Made by a program: the position numbers and the translations under genes. Shown in pieces: positions 51,446 to 59,260 of a stretch of 64,000 bases of DNA. Location of the stretch: contig CAADGL010000016.1 in the NCBI GenBank assembly GCA_900696525.1, positions 165,720-229,719 on the forward strand, written 5' to 3'. The DNA comes from an uncultured Planctomycetota bacterium. Its GTDB lineage: Bacteria; Planctomycetota; Phycisphaerae; UBA1845; Fen-1342. Position 1 is the first letter of the stretch; each line of letters opens with the position of its first letter. A model generated the notes under the pieces. It had not been told where the DNA came from, made no database searches, and was given only the letters and a program-made list of their open reading frames with translations.

Positions 51446-51474
51446 ATGTTAACGACGACACCACGCCGACGCAA
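51446..51474 (-). promoter_or_regulatory. Possible promoter of the HTH-REC/kinase operon
   Basis: On the minus strand TTGCGT (51474-51469) and TAACAT (51451-51446) are 17 bases apart, 38 bases before the start at 51407, in an A/T-rich patch unlike the flanking DNA. The -35 match is weak. The other half of the gap 51408-51652 shows no clear promoter for nuoJ. Confidence 0.35.
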
Positions 51475-51652
51475 TGCAATCTACCCCAATTCGCACGAAA
51501 TAACGGACGAAGCGGCCGCAAACGCCCGGTTGTGACTCGGCGCGCCGCCCAGTGGCCAAACCACCACCCGTACGCTACATTAGCGGGCTCACCCTGACCG
51601 GCCGGGTAGGGCCCGTCGCCAGGGTCGATCCTGACGCGAGTGGAAGACGCGG

Positions 51653-52351
51653 ATGGTCCCGGTTCTTGTTGTTCTGCTCGTCACGCTCGGCGGGCTGGGT
51701 GCGTATCTTTCGCTGCCGCAGGGACGCGCCCACCTCGGCCGCGCCGCCATTATCCCGCTCCTCGGAGCGCTGGCGGCGCTGCTGACCCTCGCGCTTCAGC
51801 AGACGCGCCTCCCCACCATCGGCGAGTTCTTCACCCTCTTCGCTGCGATCGCACTATGGGCCGGCGTGCGCGTCGTCACCCATCCGAAGCCGGTCTACAG
51901 CGCCCTCTACTTCATCCTGCTCATCTTCGCCGTCGCGTCACACCTGGTCCTGCTCGAGGCCACGTTCCTCGGCGCCGCCGTCGTCATCATCTACGGTGGA
52001 GCGATCCTGGTGACCTACGCGTTCGTCATCATGCTGGCGCGGCAGAGCGACGGCCCGGCGGTGTACGACGCGAATTCGCGCGAGCCGCTGCTGGGTTGCC
52101 TGGCCGGATTCCTGATGCTGGCGCTGCTCGCGACGCGCCTGGTCTCGACTCCTACCGCCCCCGCGGCCGAGGCGCAGCCCGCCGTGGCGGGCTCCCTTGA
52201 AGCCCTCGGCCTCTCCCTGCTGACCGACTACGTCGTCGCTGTCCAGGTCGCGGGCGTGCTGCTGCTGGCGGCGATGGTCGGCGCCGTGGCGATCGCGCGC
52301 CGCCGCCCGTCGCCCGAGGCGCTCGGGCTCGAGGAGGCGGACGAATGCTGA
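51653..52351 (+). CDS. nuoJ: NADH-quinone oxidoreductase subunit J
   Basis: Membrane subunit of complex I proton channel. The 232-residue protein has the NuoJ core (FFTLFAAIALWAGVRVVTHPKPVYSALYFILLIFAVASHLVLLEATFLGAAVVIIYGGAILVTYAFVIML), with the conserved glycine-rich third helix. It is longer than the usual ~170 residues because of two extra N-terminal hydrophobic segments (VPVLVVLLVTLGGLGAYL, AAIIPLLGALAALLTLAL). The stop overlaps the nuoK start (ATGCTGA). It is the first gene of a JKLMN block; no nuoI or nuoH precedes it. Confidence 0.9.
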   Translation: MVPVLVVLLVTLGGLGAYLSLPQGRAHLGRAAIIPLLGALAALLTLALQQTRLPTIGEFFTLFAAIALWAGVRVVTHPKPVYSALYFILLIFAVASHLVLLEATFLGAAVVIIYGGAILVTYAFVIMLARQSDGPAVYDANSREPLLGCLAGFLMLALLATRLVSTPTAPAAEAQPAVAGSLEALGLSLLTDYVVAVQVAGVLLLAAMVGAVAIARRRPSPEALGLEEADEC

Positions 52352-52659
52352 CCGGCTACCTGCTGCTGAGCGCCGCCCTGTTCACGCTCGGGCTGATCGG
52401 CTTCTGCACCCGGCGGAACCTGATCATCGTTTTTCTGTGCACGGAGCTGATGTTCCAGGCGATCGTGCTGAACCTCGTGGGCTTCAGCCGCTTTCCGCTC
52501 TCCGGAAACGCGCCGAACCTCGGTGGCCAGGCGTTCGGCCTTTTTCTGCTGACGGTCGCCGCCGCGGAGGCGGCCCTGGCCCTGGCGCTGGTCGTGCTGC
52601 TGTTCCGCTGCCGCGGCTCGCTTGACGCCGGCGTCTGGACCCATTTGAGGGAAGAATGA
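52345..52659 (+). CDS. nuoK: NADH-quinone oxidoreductase subunit K
   Basis: A 104-residue three-helix subunit of the complex I proton channel. The pattern GLIGFCTRRNLIIVFLCTELMFQAIVLNLVGFSRF contains the conserved glutamate in the second helix (CTELMFQA), then QAFGLFLLTVAAAEAALALALVVLLFR with the glutamate in the third. The start overlaps the nuoJ stop and the stop overlaps the nuoL start (ATGA), so translation is coupled. Length matches the family. Confidence 0.94.
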   Translation: MLTGYLLLSAALFTLGLIGFCTRRNLIIVFLCTELMFQAIVLNLVGFSRFPLSGNAPNLGGQAFGLFLLTVAAAEAALALALVVLLFRCRGSLDAGVWTHLREE

Positions 52660-54788
52660 GCGCGCACCTGCTGGCAGAAGCCGGGCTCGCACTCCCGATC
52701 AGCTTGTACGCCACCATGCCGCTGTGGCCCCTGATCGGCGCGCTGCTGGTCGGCGTGCTGATCGTGCTGCGCCAGCCCGCGGAGCGGGCGTACGTGCCGG
52801 TCGTGGCGGGCGCGGCGCTCTCGGCTCTGCTGGGCGTGGCCCTGTTCTTCGACCTCGGCGCCCGGCACGCGCCGGCCCACGAAACGCCGGCCACGCAGGC
52901 CGCCGAGCACGCGCATCCGCCGGCCCGCGCCCTCGACGCTCACGGACACGCGCACGACGACTCGCACGGCCCGGGAGGCGCGGGCTTTGGCGACCCGGGC
53001 ATCACGCACACGGTCTACCACTGGATGAGCCTCGGCGCCGACGCCTCCAGCGCCGGCCGCTGGATCAGCGTCAACCTCTACTTCGACCGGCTCACCGGCG
53101 TGATGATGCTGTTCGTCACCGTCGTCTCGCTGTGCGTGGTGATCTACGCCATCGGCTACATGCGCGACCACCACGGCCATCCGCAGCGCGGCTATGAGCG
53201 CTTCTTCGCCTACCTCGGGCTGTTCATCTTCTCGATGGCGATGCTGGCGATGGCCGGCAATTTCGTCCTGCTCTACCTCGGCTGGGAGCTGGTCGGTCTG
53301 TGCAGCTATCTGCTGATCGGCTTCTACTACCAGCGCCCGGAGGCCGCCGCCGCCGCCAAGAAGGCCTTTCTCGTCAACCGCATCGGCGACCTGGGCTTCG
53401 CCCTGGGCATCTTCGCGCTGTACATGTTCGTCAGCCCGCTCTGCGCGGCGGGCGAGAACCCGCTGGACTACGCGGTCGCGTTCAAGTACGCCGGGGCCCT
53501 GGCCGAGTGGCAGATCACGACGATCTCGCTGCTGCTGCTGTGCGGCGCGCTGGGCAAGAGCGCCCAGTTCCCGCTCTACGTCTGGCTGCCCGACGCCATG
53601 GAAGGCCCCACGCCCGTCAGCGCCCTCATCCACGCCGCCACCATGGTCACCGCCGGCATTTACATGATCGCCCGCTGCGGCCCGCTCTTCATGGCCTCTG
53701 ACACCACGCTGACGGTCATCGTCTGGCTCGGAACCATCGGTGCGATTCTCGCGGCGACGATCGCCCTGGCCCAGTACGACATGAAGCGCATCCTGGCCTA
53801 CTCGACCATCAGCCAGCTCGCCTTCATGTTCGTCGCCCTCGGCGTCGGCGCCAGCGACTCCGCCGTCTTCCACGTATTCACCCACGCGTTCTTCAAGGCG
53901 CTGCTGTTCCTGTGCGCCGGCAGCGTCATGCACGCCATGGGCGACGTCATCGACCTGCGCCGCTTCAGCGGCCTGCGCGAGGTCCTGCCCACCACGCAGA
54001 AACTCATGCTCATCGGCTGCCTGGCGCTCGCCGGCGTGCCGCTCCTGGCCGGCTTCTGGAGCAAGGACGAGATCGTCCACGCCGCCTACGCGTGGCACCC
54101 CACGCTCGGCGCCCTGCTCACGATCACCGCCGGCCTCACCGCCTACTACACATTCCGCATGTACTTCATGTGCTTCCACGGCCCGCTGCGGCTGCCCAAG
54201 GAGGCCGGCGATCATCCGCATGACTCCCCGCCGGTCATGCTCCGCCCGCTCTACTTCCTGGCCTTCGGCGCGATCTTCGCCGGTTATCTCGGCGTCACGC
54301 CGAAGCTGTCAAACGAGTCGTTCCTCGGCTTCCTCAAGCCGCACGGCTACTTCCACCACTATCTCCACGACAGCACCATGATCTCCAGCCCGCCGCACGC
54401 CGGCGGAACCTGGATCATGTACCTGTCGTCGGCCGTGGCGCTGGCGGGCATCGGCCTGGCCTGGGCCCGCTACGGCACCGCCCCGACGCGCGACCCGGAC
54501 CAGGCGGCCCTCGGCGGCTTGTGGAACCTGTGGAACGTCAAGTATCGCGTCGACGAGATCTACAACGCCGCCTTCGTCCGGCCGCTGCGGCAGTTGGGCG
54601 ACCTGTGCTACGGCGTCGACCGCAACGGCATCGACGGCGCCGTCTGGCTGGTGAGCGCCGTGCCGCGCGGGCTGGCCTTCTCCCTGCGCTTCATGCAGCA
54701 GGGCGCGCTCCAGGGCTACGCGCTCAGCATGGTCTTCGGCCTGCTGCTGCTGCTGGCCCTGTGGCGCTGGGCCGCGGCTGCCGGCTAG
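52656..54788 (+). CDS. nuoL: NADH-quinone oxidoreductase subunit L
   Basis: The distal antiporter-like subunit of complex I, 710 residues. Family segments include WISVNLYFDRLTGVMMLFVTVVSLCVVIYAIGYM, LGWELVGLCSYLLIGFYYQRPEAAAAAKKAFLVNRIGDLG, KSAQFPLYVWLPDAMEGPTPVSALIHAATMVTAGIY (key lysine and proton-channel residues) and the C-terminal lateral helix region. A loop at residues 71-122 is unusually histidine-rich (ten His, including HAHPPARALDAHGHAHDDSHG). Start ATG 52656 overlaps nuoK. It is otherwise a normal family member. Confidence 0.95.
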   Translation: MSAHLLAEAGLALPISLYATMPLWPLIGALLVGVLIVLRQPAERAYVPVVAGAALSALLGVALFFDLGARHAPAHETPATQAAEHAHPPARALDAHGHAHDDSHGPGGAGFGDPGITHTVYHWMSLGADASSAGRWISVNLYFDRLTGVMMLFVTVVSLCVVIYAIGYMRDHHGHPQRGYERFFAYLGLFIFSMAMLAMAGNFVLLYLGWELVGLCSYLLIGFYYQRPEAAAAAKKAFLVNRIGDLGFALGIFALYMFVSPLCAAGENPLDYAVAFKYAGALAEWQITTISLLLLCGALGKSAQFPLYVWLPDAMEGPTPVSALIHAATMVTAGIYMIARCGPLFMASDTTLTVIVWLGTIGAILAATIALAQYDMKRILAYSTISQLAFMFVALGVGASDSAVFHVFTHAFFKALLFLCAGSVMHAMGDVIDLRRFSGLREVLPTTQKLMLIGCLALAGVPLLAGFWSKDEIVHAAYAWHPTLGALLTITAGLTAYYTFRMYFMCFHGPLRLPKEAGDHPHDSPPVMLRPLYFLAFGAIFAGYLGVTPKLSNESFLGFLKPHGYFHHYLHDSTMISSPPHAGGTWIMYLSSAVALAGIGLAWARYGTAPTRDPDQAALGGLWNLWNVKYRVDEIYNAAFVRPLRQLGDLCYGVDRNGIDGAVWLVSAVPRGLAFSLRFMQQGALQGYALSMVFGLLLLLALWRWAAAAG

Positions 54789-54848
54789 GAGCGGCCGCCA
54801 GGCGCCGCGCGCGGCGTCGTTTTTGAGGAACGTCTGTCTGAGGATCGA

Positions 54849-56645
54849 ATGAGCGCTGTTCTGCTGAACCTGGCCATCTTCGCCCCGCTGATAGCGGCGG
54901 TCGTCGTCTGGACCCTGCCCCAGCGCCGCGAGCACCTGGCCTATCGAATCGCGCTGGGCGTCGGGCTGCTGTGCGGGGCGGCGGCCATCACGCTGTGGCT
55001 GGCCATGCCGGCGGCCGGCGCGGCCGCGCGCACGGTCGTGCGGGCGACCGGCGACGTCCAACTGCCGCACCTGGTCGGCGAAACGGCCTGGACGTGGGTC
55101 GAGGCGGGCGACGAGCCGGCCGGCGCCGGCGCCGCCGCGCTGATCAACAGCGTCGTCATCCGCTACCACGTCGGGCTCGACGCGATCAGCGCTCCGCTGT
55201 TCGCGCTGACGGGCCTGCTGGTGCCGCTCTCGATCGCGTGCAGCCTCACGTCGGTCCGCACGCGCGTCCGCGAGTACTACGCGTGGATGCTGGCGCTGAC
55301 GGCGGCGATGTTCGGCGTCTTCGCGGCGCGCGACGTGCTGTTGTTCTACGTCTTCTTCGAGCTGACGCTGGTGCCGCTGTACTTCCTCATCGGCATCTGG
55401 GGCGGACCGGAGCGCCGCTACGCCGCCAACAAGTTCTTCATCTACACCTTCGTCGGCAGCGTGCTCACCTTTGCGGGCATCCTCTACCTCGCGATCCGCG
55501 GGGCACAGGGCGGGGTGGTCGATTTCGACCTCGTGCGGCTGTCGTCGCTGTCGCTCTCCGCCACCGAGCAGTTCTGGCTGTTCATCGCCTTCTTCGCCGG
55601 CTTCGCCATCAAGGTGCCGTTCTTCCCGCTGCACACCTGGTTGCCCCTGGCCCACACCGAGGCCCCCACCGCCGGCTCCGTGCTGCTCGCCGGCATCCTG
55701 CTGAAGCTCGGCACCTACGGCTTCCTGCGCTTCAGCCTGCCGATGGTCCCCGCCGGCGCCGAATACTGGGCGACGACGATGGGCGCCCTGGCCGTCGCGG
55801 GCATCATCTACGGCGCCCTGGTCTCGTGGGTGCAGACCGACGTCAAGAAGCTCGTGGCCTACTCATCCGTCTCGCACCTGGGCTTCTGCATGCTCGGCAT
55901 GTTCAGCTTCGCCCCCGTCGGGCTCAGCGGCTCCGTGCTCTACATGATCAACCACGGCCTCAGCACCGGGGCCCTCTTCCTCGTCGTCGGAATGATCTAC
56001 GAACGCTACCACACGCGGCAGATCGACCAGCTCGGCGGCCTCGCACGGCAGATGCCCGTCATGGCCTTCTTCTTCGTCGTCTTCGTCCTCAGCAGCATCG
56101 GCCTGCCCGGGCTCAACGGCTTTGTCAGCGAGTTCACCGTGCTGTTTGCCGCCTTCAACTCCGCCACACTCGGCCCCTGGTACGGTGCTCTTGGCGCCAC
56201 CGGCATCCTGCTCGGAGCGATCTACATGCTCTATGTCACCGGCCAGGTGCTCTTTGGCCCCGTCAAGCAGCCCCCGCACACCCCGGACGTCTCGACCGGC
56301 CTTTCGCCCGACCTGACGCGGCGCGAGGTCGCCATCCTCGCCCCGCTCGCGGTCTTGTGCGTCGTGCTCGGCGCCGCGCCGCGCCTGGTCACCGAGTCGC
56401 TCGATCCCGCCCTTCAGACGCAGGTGCTCGCCCGCCTCGCGCAGGCCCGGACCGTCGCCGTCGTTGAGCCCGCGCCCGCAAGCCTCGATGAAGCCTCGGC
56501 CACGCCCCGCCTCGCCGCGGCCGCCGACAAGCGGGGCGCTCCCCCGACGACTCGCCGCGAATCGGAGCCCGCCGCGCTTGACGGGCCGAGGCCGCCCGAG
56601 GCGCCGCCCGCGCGCGGCGACGGCGATCCGGGAGTGCGCCCATGA
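54849..56645 (+). CDS. nuoM: NADH-quinone oxidoreductase subunit M
   Basis: Antiporter-like subunit of complex I, 598 residues. Segments include YYAWMLALTAAMFGVFAARDVLLFYVFFELTLVPLYFLIGIWGG (conserved glutamate in FFELTL), GFAIKVPFFPLHTWLPLAHTEAPTAGSVLLAGILLKLGTYGFLRF and VQTDVKKLVAYSSVSHLGFCMLG. Residues ~539-598 are an extra Ala/Pro/Glu-rich tail (VEPAPASLDEASATPRLAAA and onward) not part of the core fold and probably disordered. It starts 60 bases after nuoL and its stop overlaps the nuoN start (ATGA). Confidence 0.95.
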   Translation: MSAVLLNLAIFAPLIAAVVVWTLPQRREHLAYRIALGVGLLCGAAAITLWLAMPAAGAAARTVVRATGDVQLPHLVGETAWTWVEAGDEPAGAGAAALINSVVIRYHVGLDAISAPLFALTGLLVPLSIACSLTSVRTRVREYYAWMLALTAAMFGVFAARDVLLFYVFFELTLVPLYFLIGIWGGPERRYAANKFFIYTFVGSVLTFAGILYLAIRGAQGGVVDFDLVRLSSLSLSATEQFWLFIAFFAGFAIKVPFFPLHTWLPLAHTEAPTAGSVLLAGILLKLGTYGFLRFSLPMVPAGAEYWATTMGALAVAGIIYGALVSWVQTDVKKLVAYSSVSHLGFCMLGMFSFAPVGLSGSVLYMINHGLSTGALFLVVGMIYERYHTRQIDQLGGLARQMPVMAFFFVVFVLSSIGLPGLNGFVSEFTVLFAAFNSATLGPWYGALGATGILLGAIYMLYVTGQVLFGPVKQPPHTPDVSTGLSPDLTRREVAILAPLAVLCVVLGAAPRLVTESLDPALQTQVLARLAQARTVAVVEPAPASLDEASATPRLAAAADKRGAPPTTRRESEPAALDGPRPPEAPPARGDGDPGVRP

Positions 56646-58297
56646 GCCCCGCCGCCTCCCTGCTGGCGCTCAGCTACGCGGCGCTCGACTTCGCCAGCGT
56701 ATTGCCGGAAATCGTGCTGGTGCTCGGCGGGTGCGCCGCGCTGATGCTCGGCGCCGGCCGCGGCGCGCAGGCTTCGGTCTCGGCTTGGACGGCGCTGCTC
56801 TCGGTGATCCTCGCGCTGCTGATCGTGAAGCTGCCGCTGTTGCTCGGCCAGGCCGCGCCGTCTGACATCGGCGGCGGACTGCTGCTCGACTCCGTCGCCG
56901 AGTTCGCCCGCACCAGCGGCCTGATCCTGGGCATCATGCTCGTCCTGGCCGCGTGGTATCAGCCCTCGTCCGACGAGCGCGGCGAGTTCTTCGCCATGCT
57001 GCTGTTCGCGCTCGCGGGCCTGCTGCTGGTCGGCGCCGCCAACGACCTGGTGATCCTCTTCATGGCGATCGAGCTCGTGAGCATCCCGACCTACGCCATG
57101 GTCACGCTCAGCCGCCGGCGCCTCGCCACGCTGGAGGCCGGCACGAAGTATTTCTATCTCGGCGCCCTCGCGGCCGCCGTCACGGCCTACGGCTTCAGCT
57201 TCCTGTACGGCGTGTCGGGCACGGCCCAGATCGGCCCGACGATTCACGCCGTCAGCCGCGCGCTGGCCGATCAGACGCCCGAAGGGGCGCTGGCGCACAA
57301 CATCGCGGTGATCGGCGTGGTGCTGTCGGTCGGCGGGCTGCTGTTCAAGATCTCCGCCGTCCCGCTGCACTTCTACGTCGCGGACGTGTATCAGGGCGCG
57401 GCCAGCCCGGTCGCCGGCTTCCTGGGCTTCGTGCCGAAGCTCGCCGGCTTCATCGCCATCGTGAAGGTGGTCGACCTGGCCGGCTGGCAGAACACCACCG
57501 AAGGCGGCCTGTTCTGGCTCATCTTTTTCGTCTCGGCCCTGAGCATGACGGTCGGCAACCTCCTCGCCCTGCGCCAGACCAACGTCAAGCGCATGCTCGC
57601 CTACTCCGGCGTCGCTCACTCCGGCTACATGCTTGTCGGTCTTGTCGCCGGCCCGACCGGGGGCGTCGCCGGCAACGCCGCCGGAATGATGAGCGACGGG
57701 ACGGCGGCGCTGTTCTACTACGCGGTCGTGTACGGCATCGCCAACCTCGGCGCGTTCGCGCTGCTGGCGCTGCTGCGGGTGAACGGGCGCTCGTGCGAGA
57801 CGCTGCGCGACCTGGCCGGCCTGCTGCGGCGCAGCCCGCTGTCGGCGCTGCTCATGGCCCTGGCCATGTTCACACTGATGGGCCTCCCGCCGACGCCCGG
57901 CTTCTGGGGCAAGCTCTCGCTCTTCGGCAGCGCCCTGGGCGCGGGCCAGGCCCAGACGTTGCCGCTGTATCAGAATGCGATCTTCACGCTCGTGGTCATC
58001 GCCGTGCTCAACTCGGCCCTGGCCGCCGCATACTACCTGCGCGTCATCGCCGCCGTCCTGCTGCATGAGAGCGATGATCCGGCCGAGCCCGCCCCGCGCG
58101 AGGCGCTCCAGATGGGCGCCGTGCTCTGCGGACTGCTGCTGCTGATCTTCACCCTCCTGCCCGACCGGCTGCTCCAGGTCGGCCGCTTCGCCAGCCGCGA
58201 CCTGCGCTCCGCCGCCGTCGAGCTGCGGGCGACGGCGCCCGGCGACGCGCCCGCCGCCACGCTCGTGGCCGACGCGCCGCGCCCGTATCCCGGCTGA
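56642..58297 (+). CDS. nuoN: NADH-quinone oxidoreductase subunit N
   Basis: Antiporter-like subunit of complex I, 551 residues. It contains VGAANDLVILFMAIELVSIPTYAMVTLSRRRLATLEAGTKYFYLGALAAAVTAYGFSFLYG (glutamate in IELVSIP), FKISAVPLHFYVADVYQGAASPVAGFLGFVPKLAGF, RQTNVKRMLAYSGVAHSGYMLVG and the C-terminal LPPTPGFWGKLSLF. The stop is 25 bases from the convergent gene at 58322. With it the JKLMN block ends; no further complex I gene follows. Confidence 0.95.
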   Translation: MSPAASLLALSYAALDFASVLPEIVLVLGGCAALMLGAGRGAQASVSAWTALLSVILALLIVKLPLLLGQAAPSDIGGGLLLDSVAEFARTSGLILGIMLVLAAWYQPSSDERGEFFAMLLFALAGLLLVGAANDLVILFMAIELVSIPTYAMVTLSRRRLATLEAGTKYFYLGALAAAVTAYGFSFLYGVSGTAQIGPTIHAVSRALADQTPEGALAHNIAVIGVVLSVGGLLFKISAVPLHFYVADVYQGAASPVAGFLGFVPKLAGFIAIVKVVDLAGWQNTTEGGLFWLIFFVSALSMTVGNLLALRQTNVKRMLAYSGVAHSGYMLVGLVAGPTGGVAGNAAGMMSDGTAALFYYAVVYGIANLGAFALLALLRVNGRSCETLRDLAGLLRRSPLSALLMALAMFTLMGLPPTPGFWGKLSLFGSALGAGQAQTLPLYQNAIFTLVVIAVLNSALAAAYYLRVIAAVLLHESDDPAEPAPREALQMGAVLCGLLLLIFTLLPDRLLQVGRFASRDLRSAAVELRATAPGDAPAATLVADAPRPYPG

Positions 58298-58321
58298 TAG
58301 GGCCCGCAGCGCCGGGCGCCG

Positions 58322-59155
58322 CTACGTCGCAAGGTGTCGGCCGTAGAGCGCCCCGTGCAGGGCCGTCTGCCGCGCGTCGATCGCCCGCACGACGAAAATC
58401 GCCAGGATGGCCGCCACGATCTCCACTACGTGGCCCGCGATCGACGCGTACGTCACCGCGATCATGCCGTCGGTGCTTTCAGTCTCCATGCTGATTCGCG
58501 TCAGTATCACGCCGCCGATGTTGCTCACCAGCCAACCCGCCCACCACCAGCCCAGCCACGCCGCCCCGCGCCGCGCGGCGGGCGGCGCCGTCGCGGCCGC
58601 GTCGCGTGGCGGCTCGCTGAGCTGCCAGATTTCCCTCACCGCCTGGTAGGGGCGAACCAGGTTCATGAAAGGAATGAACCACCAGCCGACCGCCCAGCCG
58701 GGTGAGATCGTCTGGCTGGTCGCCCCGAGCGGCGCCAGGTTCGAACTGGCCCGGTAGAGCCAGACCAAAAAGAGAATCGCCGTCGTGAGGTAAACCAACA
58801 TCTGTAGCACGCCGGTGCACGCCTGCACGACCTCCGCTGCCGCGAGGTCGTGCATGTCGTATCCGTGCGCGCCATAGTGCATGATCAGGGCCACGGCAAC
58901 CGGAATGTTCACCACGTCGAACACGATCAGCGTGGACAGCAGTGCCACCACGCTCGCCGCCAGCAGGCTCCCAGGACGGTACGGCTTCGCCAGCCGCGCA
59001 CCCGCCGCCGCGTATCCGACCGCGGCCGGCGGCCCGGGAGGCGGCTGAGCGAGCGGGGGCGGCGGCGGGCCGGCCGCGGCCGGCAGCGGCGCGCCGCAAG
59101 TCTGACAGTACCTCGCTTCCGGACGATTCATCGTGCGGCAGGTCTGACATCGCAT
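58322..59155 (-). CDS. Zinc-ribbon DUF4328-type membrane protein
   Basis: A 277-residue membrane protein. The N-terminus is a zinc ribbon with C3, C6, C17 and C20 (RCQTCRTMN, RYCQTCGAPLP), then a Pro-rich linker. Four hydrophobic segments follow (LLAASVVALLSTLIVFDVVNIPVAVALIM, VLQMLVYLTTAILFLVWLYRAS, AWLGWWWAGWLVSNIGGVIL, AGHVVEIVAAILAIFVVRAID). 'LYRASSNLAPLGATSQTISPGWAVGWWFIPFMNLVRPYQAVREIW' is the diagnostic DUF4328 segment. The function of this family is unknown. Convergent with nuoN; the start has no strong upstream site. Confidence 0.85.
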   Translation of the reverse strand: MRCQTCRTMNRPEARYCQTCGAPLPAAAGPPPPPLAQPPPGPPAAVGYAAAGARLAKPYRPGSLLAASVVALLSTLIVFDVVNIPVAVALIMHYGAHGYDMHDLAAAEVVQACTGVLQMLVYLTTAILFLVWLYRASSNLAPLGATSQTISPGWAVGWWFIPFMNLVRPYQAVREIWQLSEPPRDAAATAPPAARRGAAWLGWWWAGWLVSNIGGVILTRISMETESTDGMIAVTYASIAGHVVEIVAAILAIFVVRAIDARQTALHGALYGRHLAT

Positions 59156-59260
59156 GGTGTGCCTCTCGGATCAGGAACGGCCCGAACCGCGCCGCGATCA
59201 TACCGCGCGGGCTTCCCGTTCCAAACGAGGTCGCGAGGGCCCCGAGCGCCGCGTTCGACA

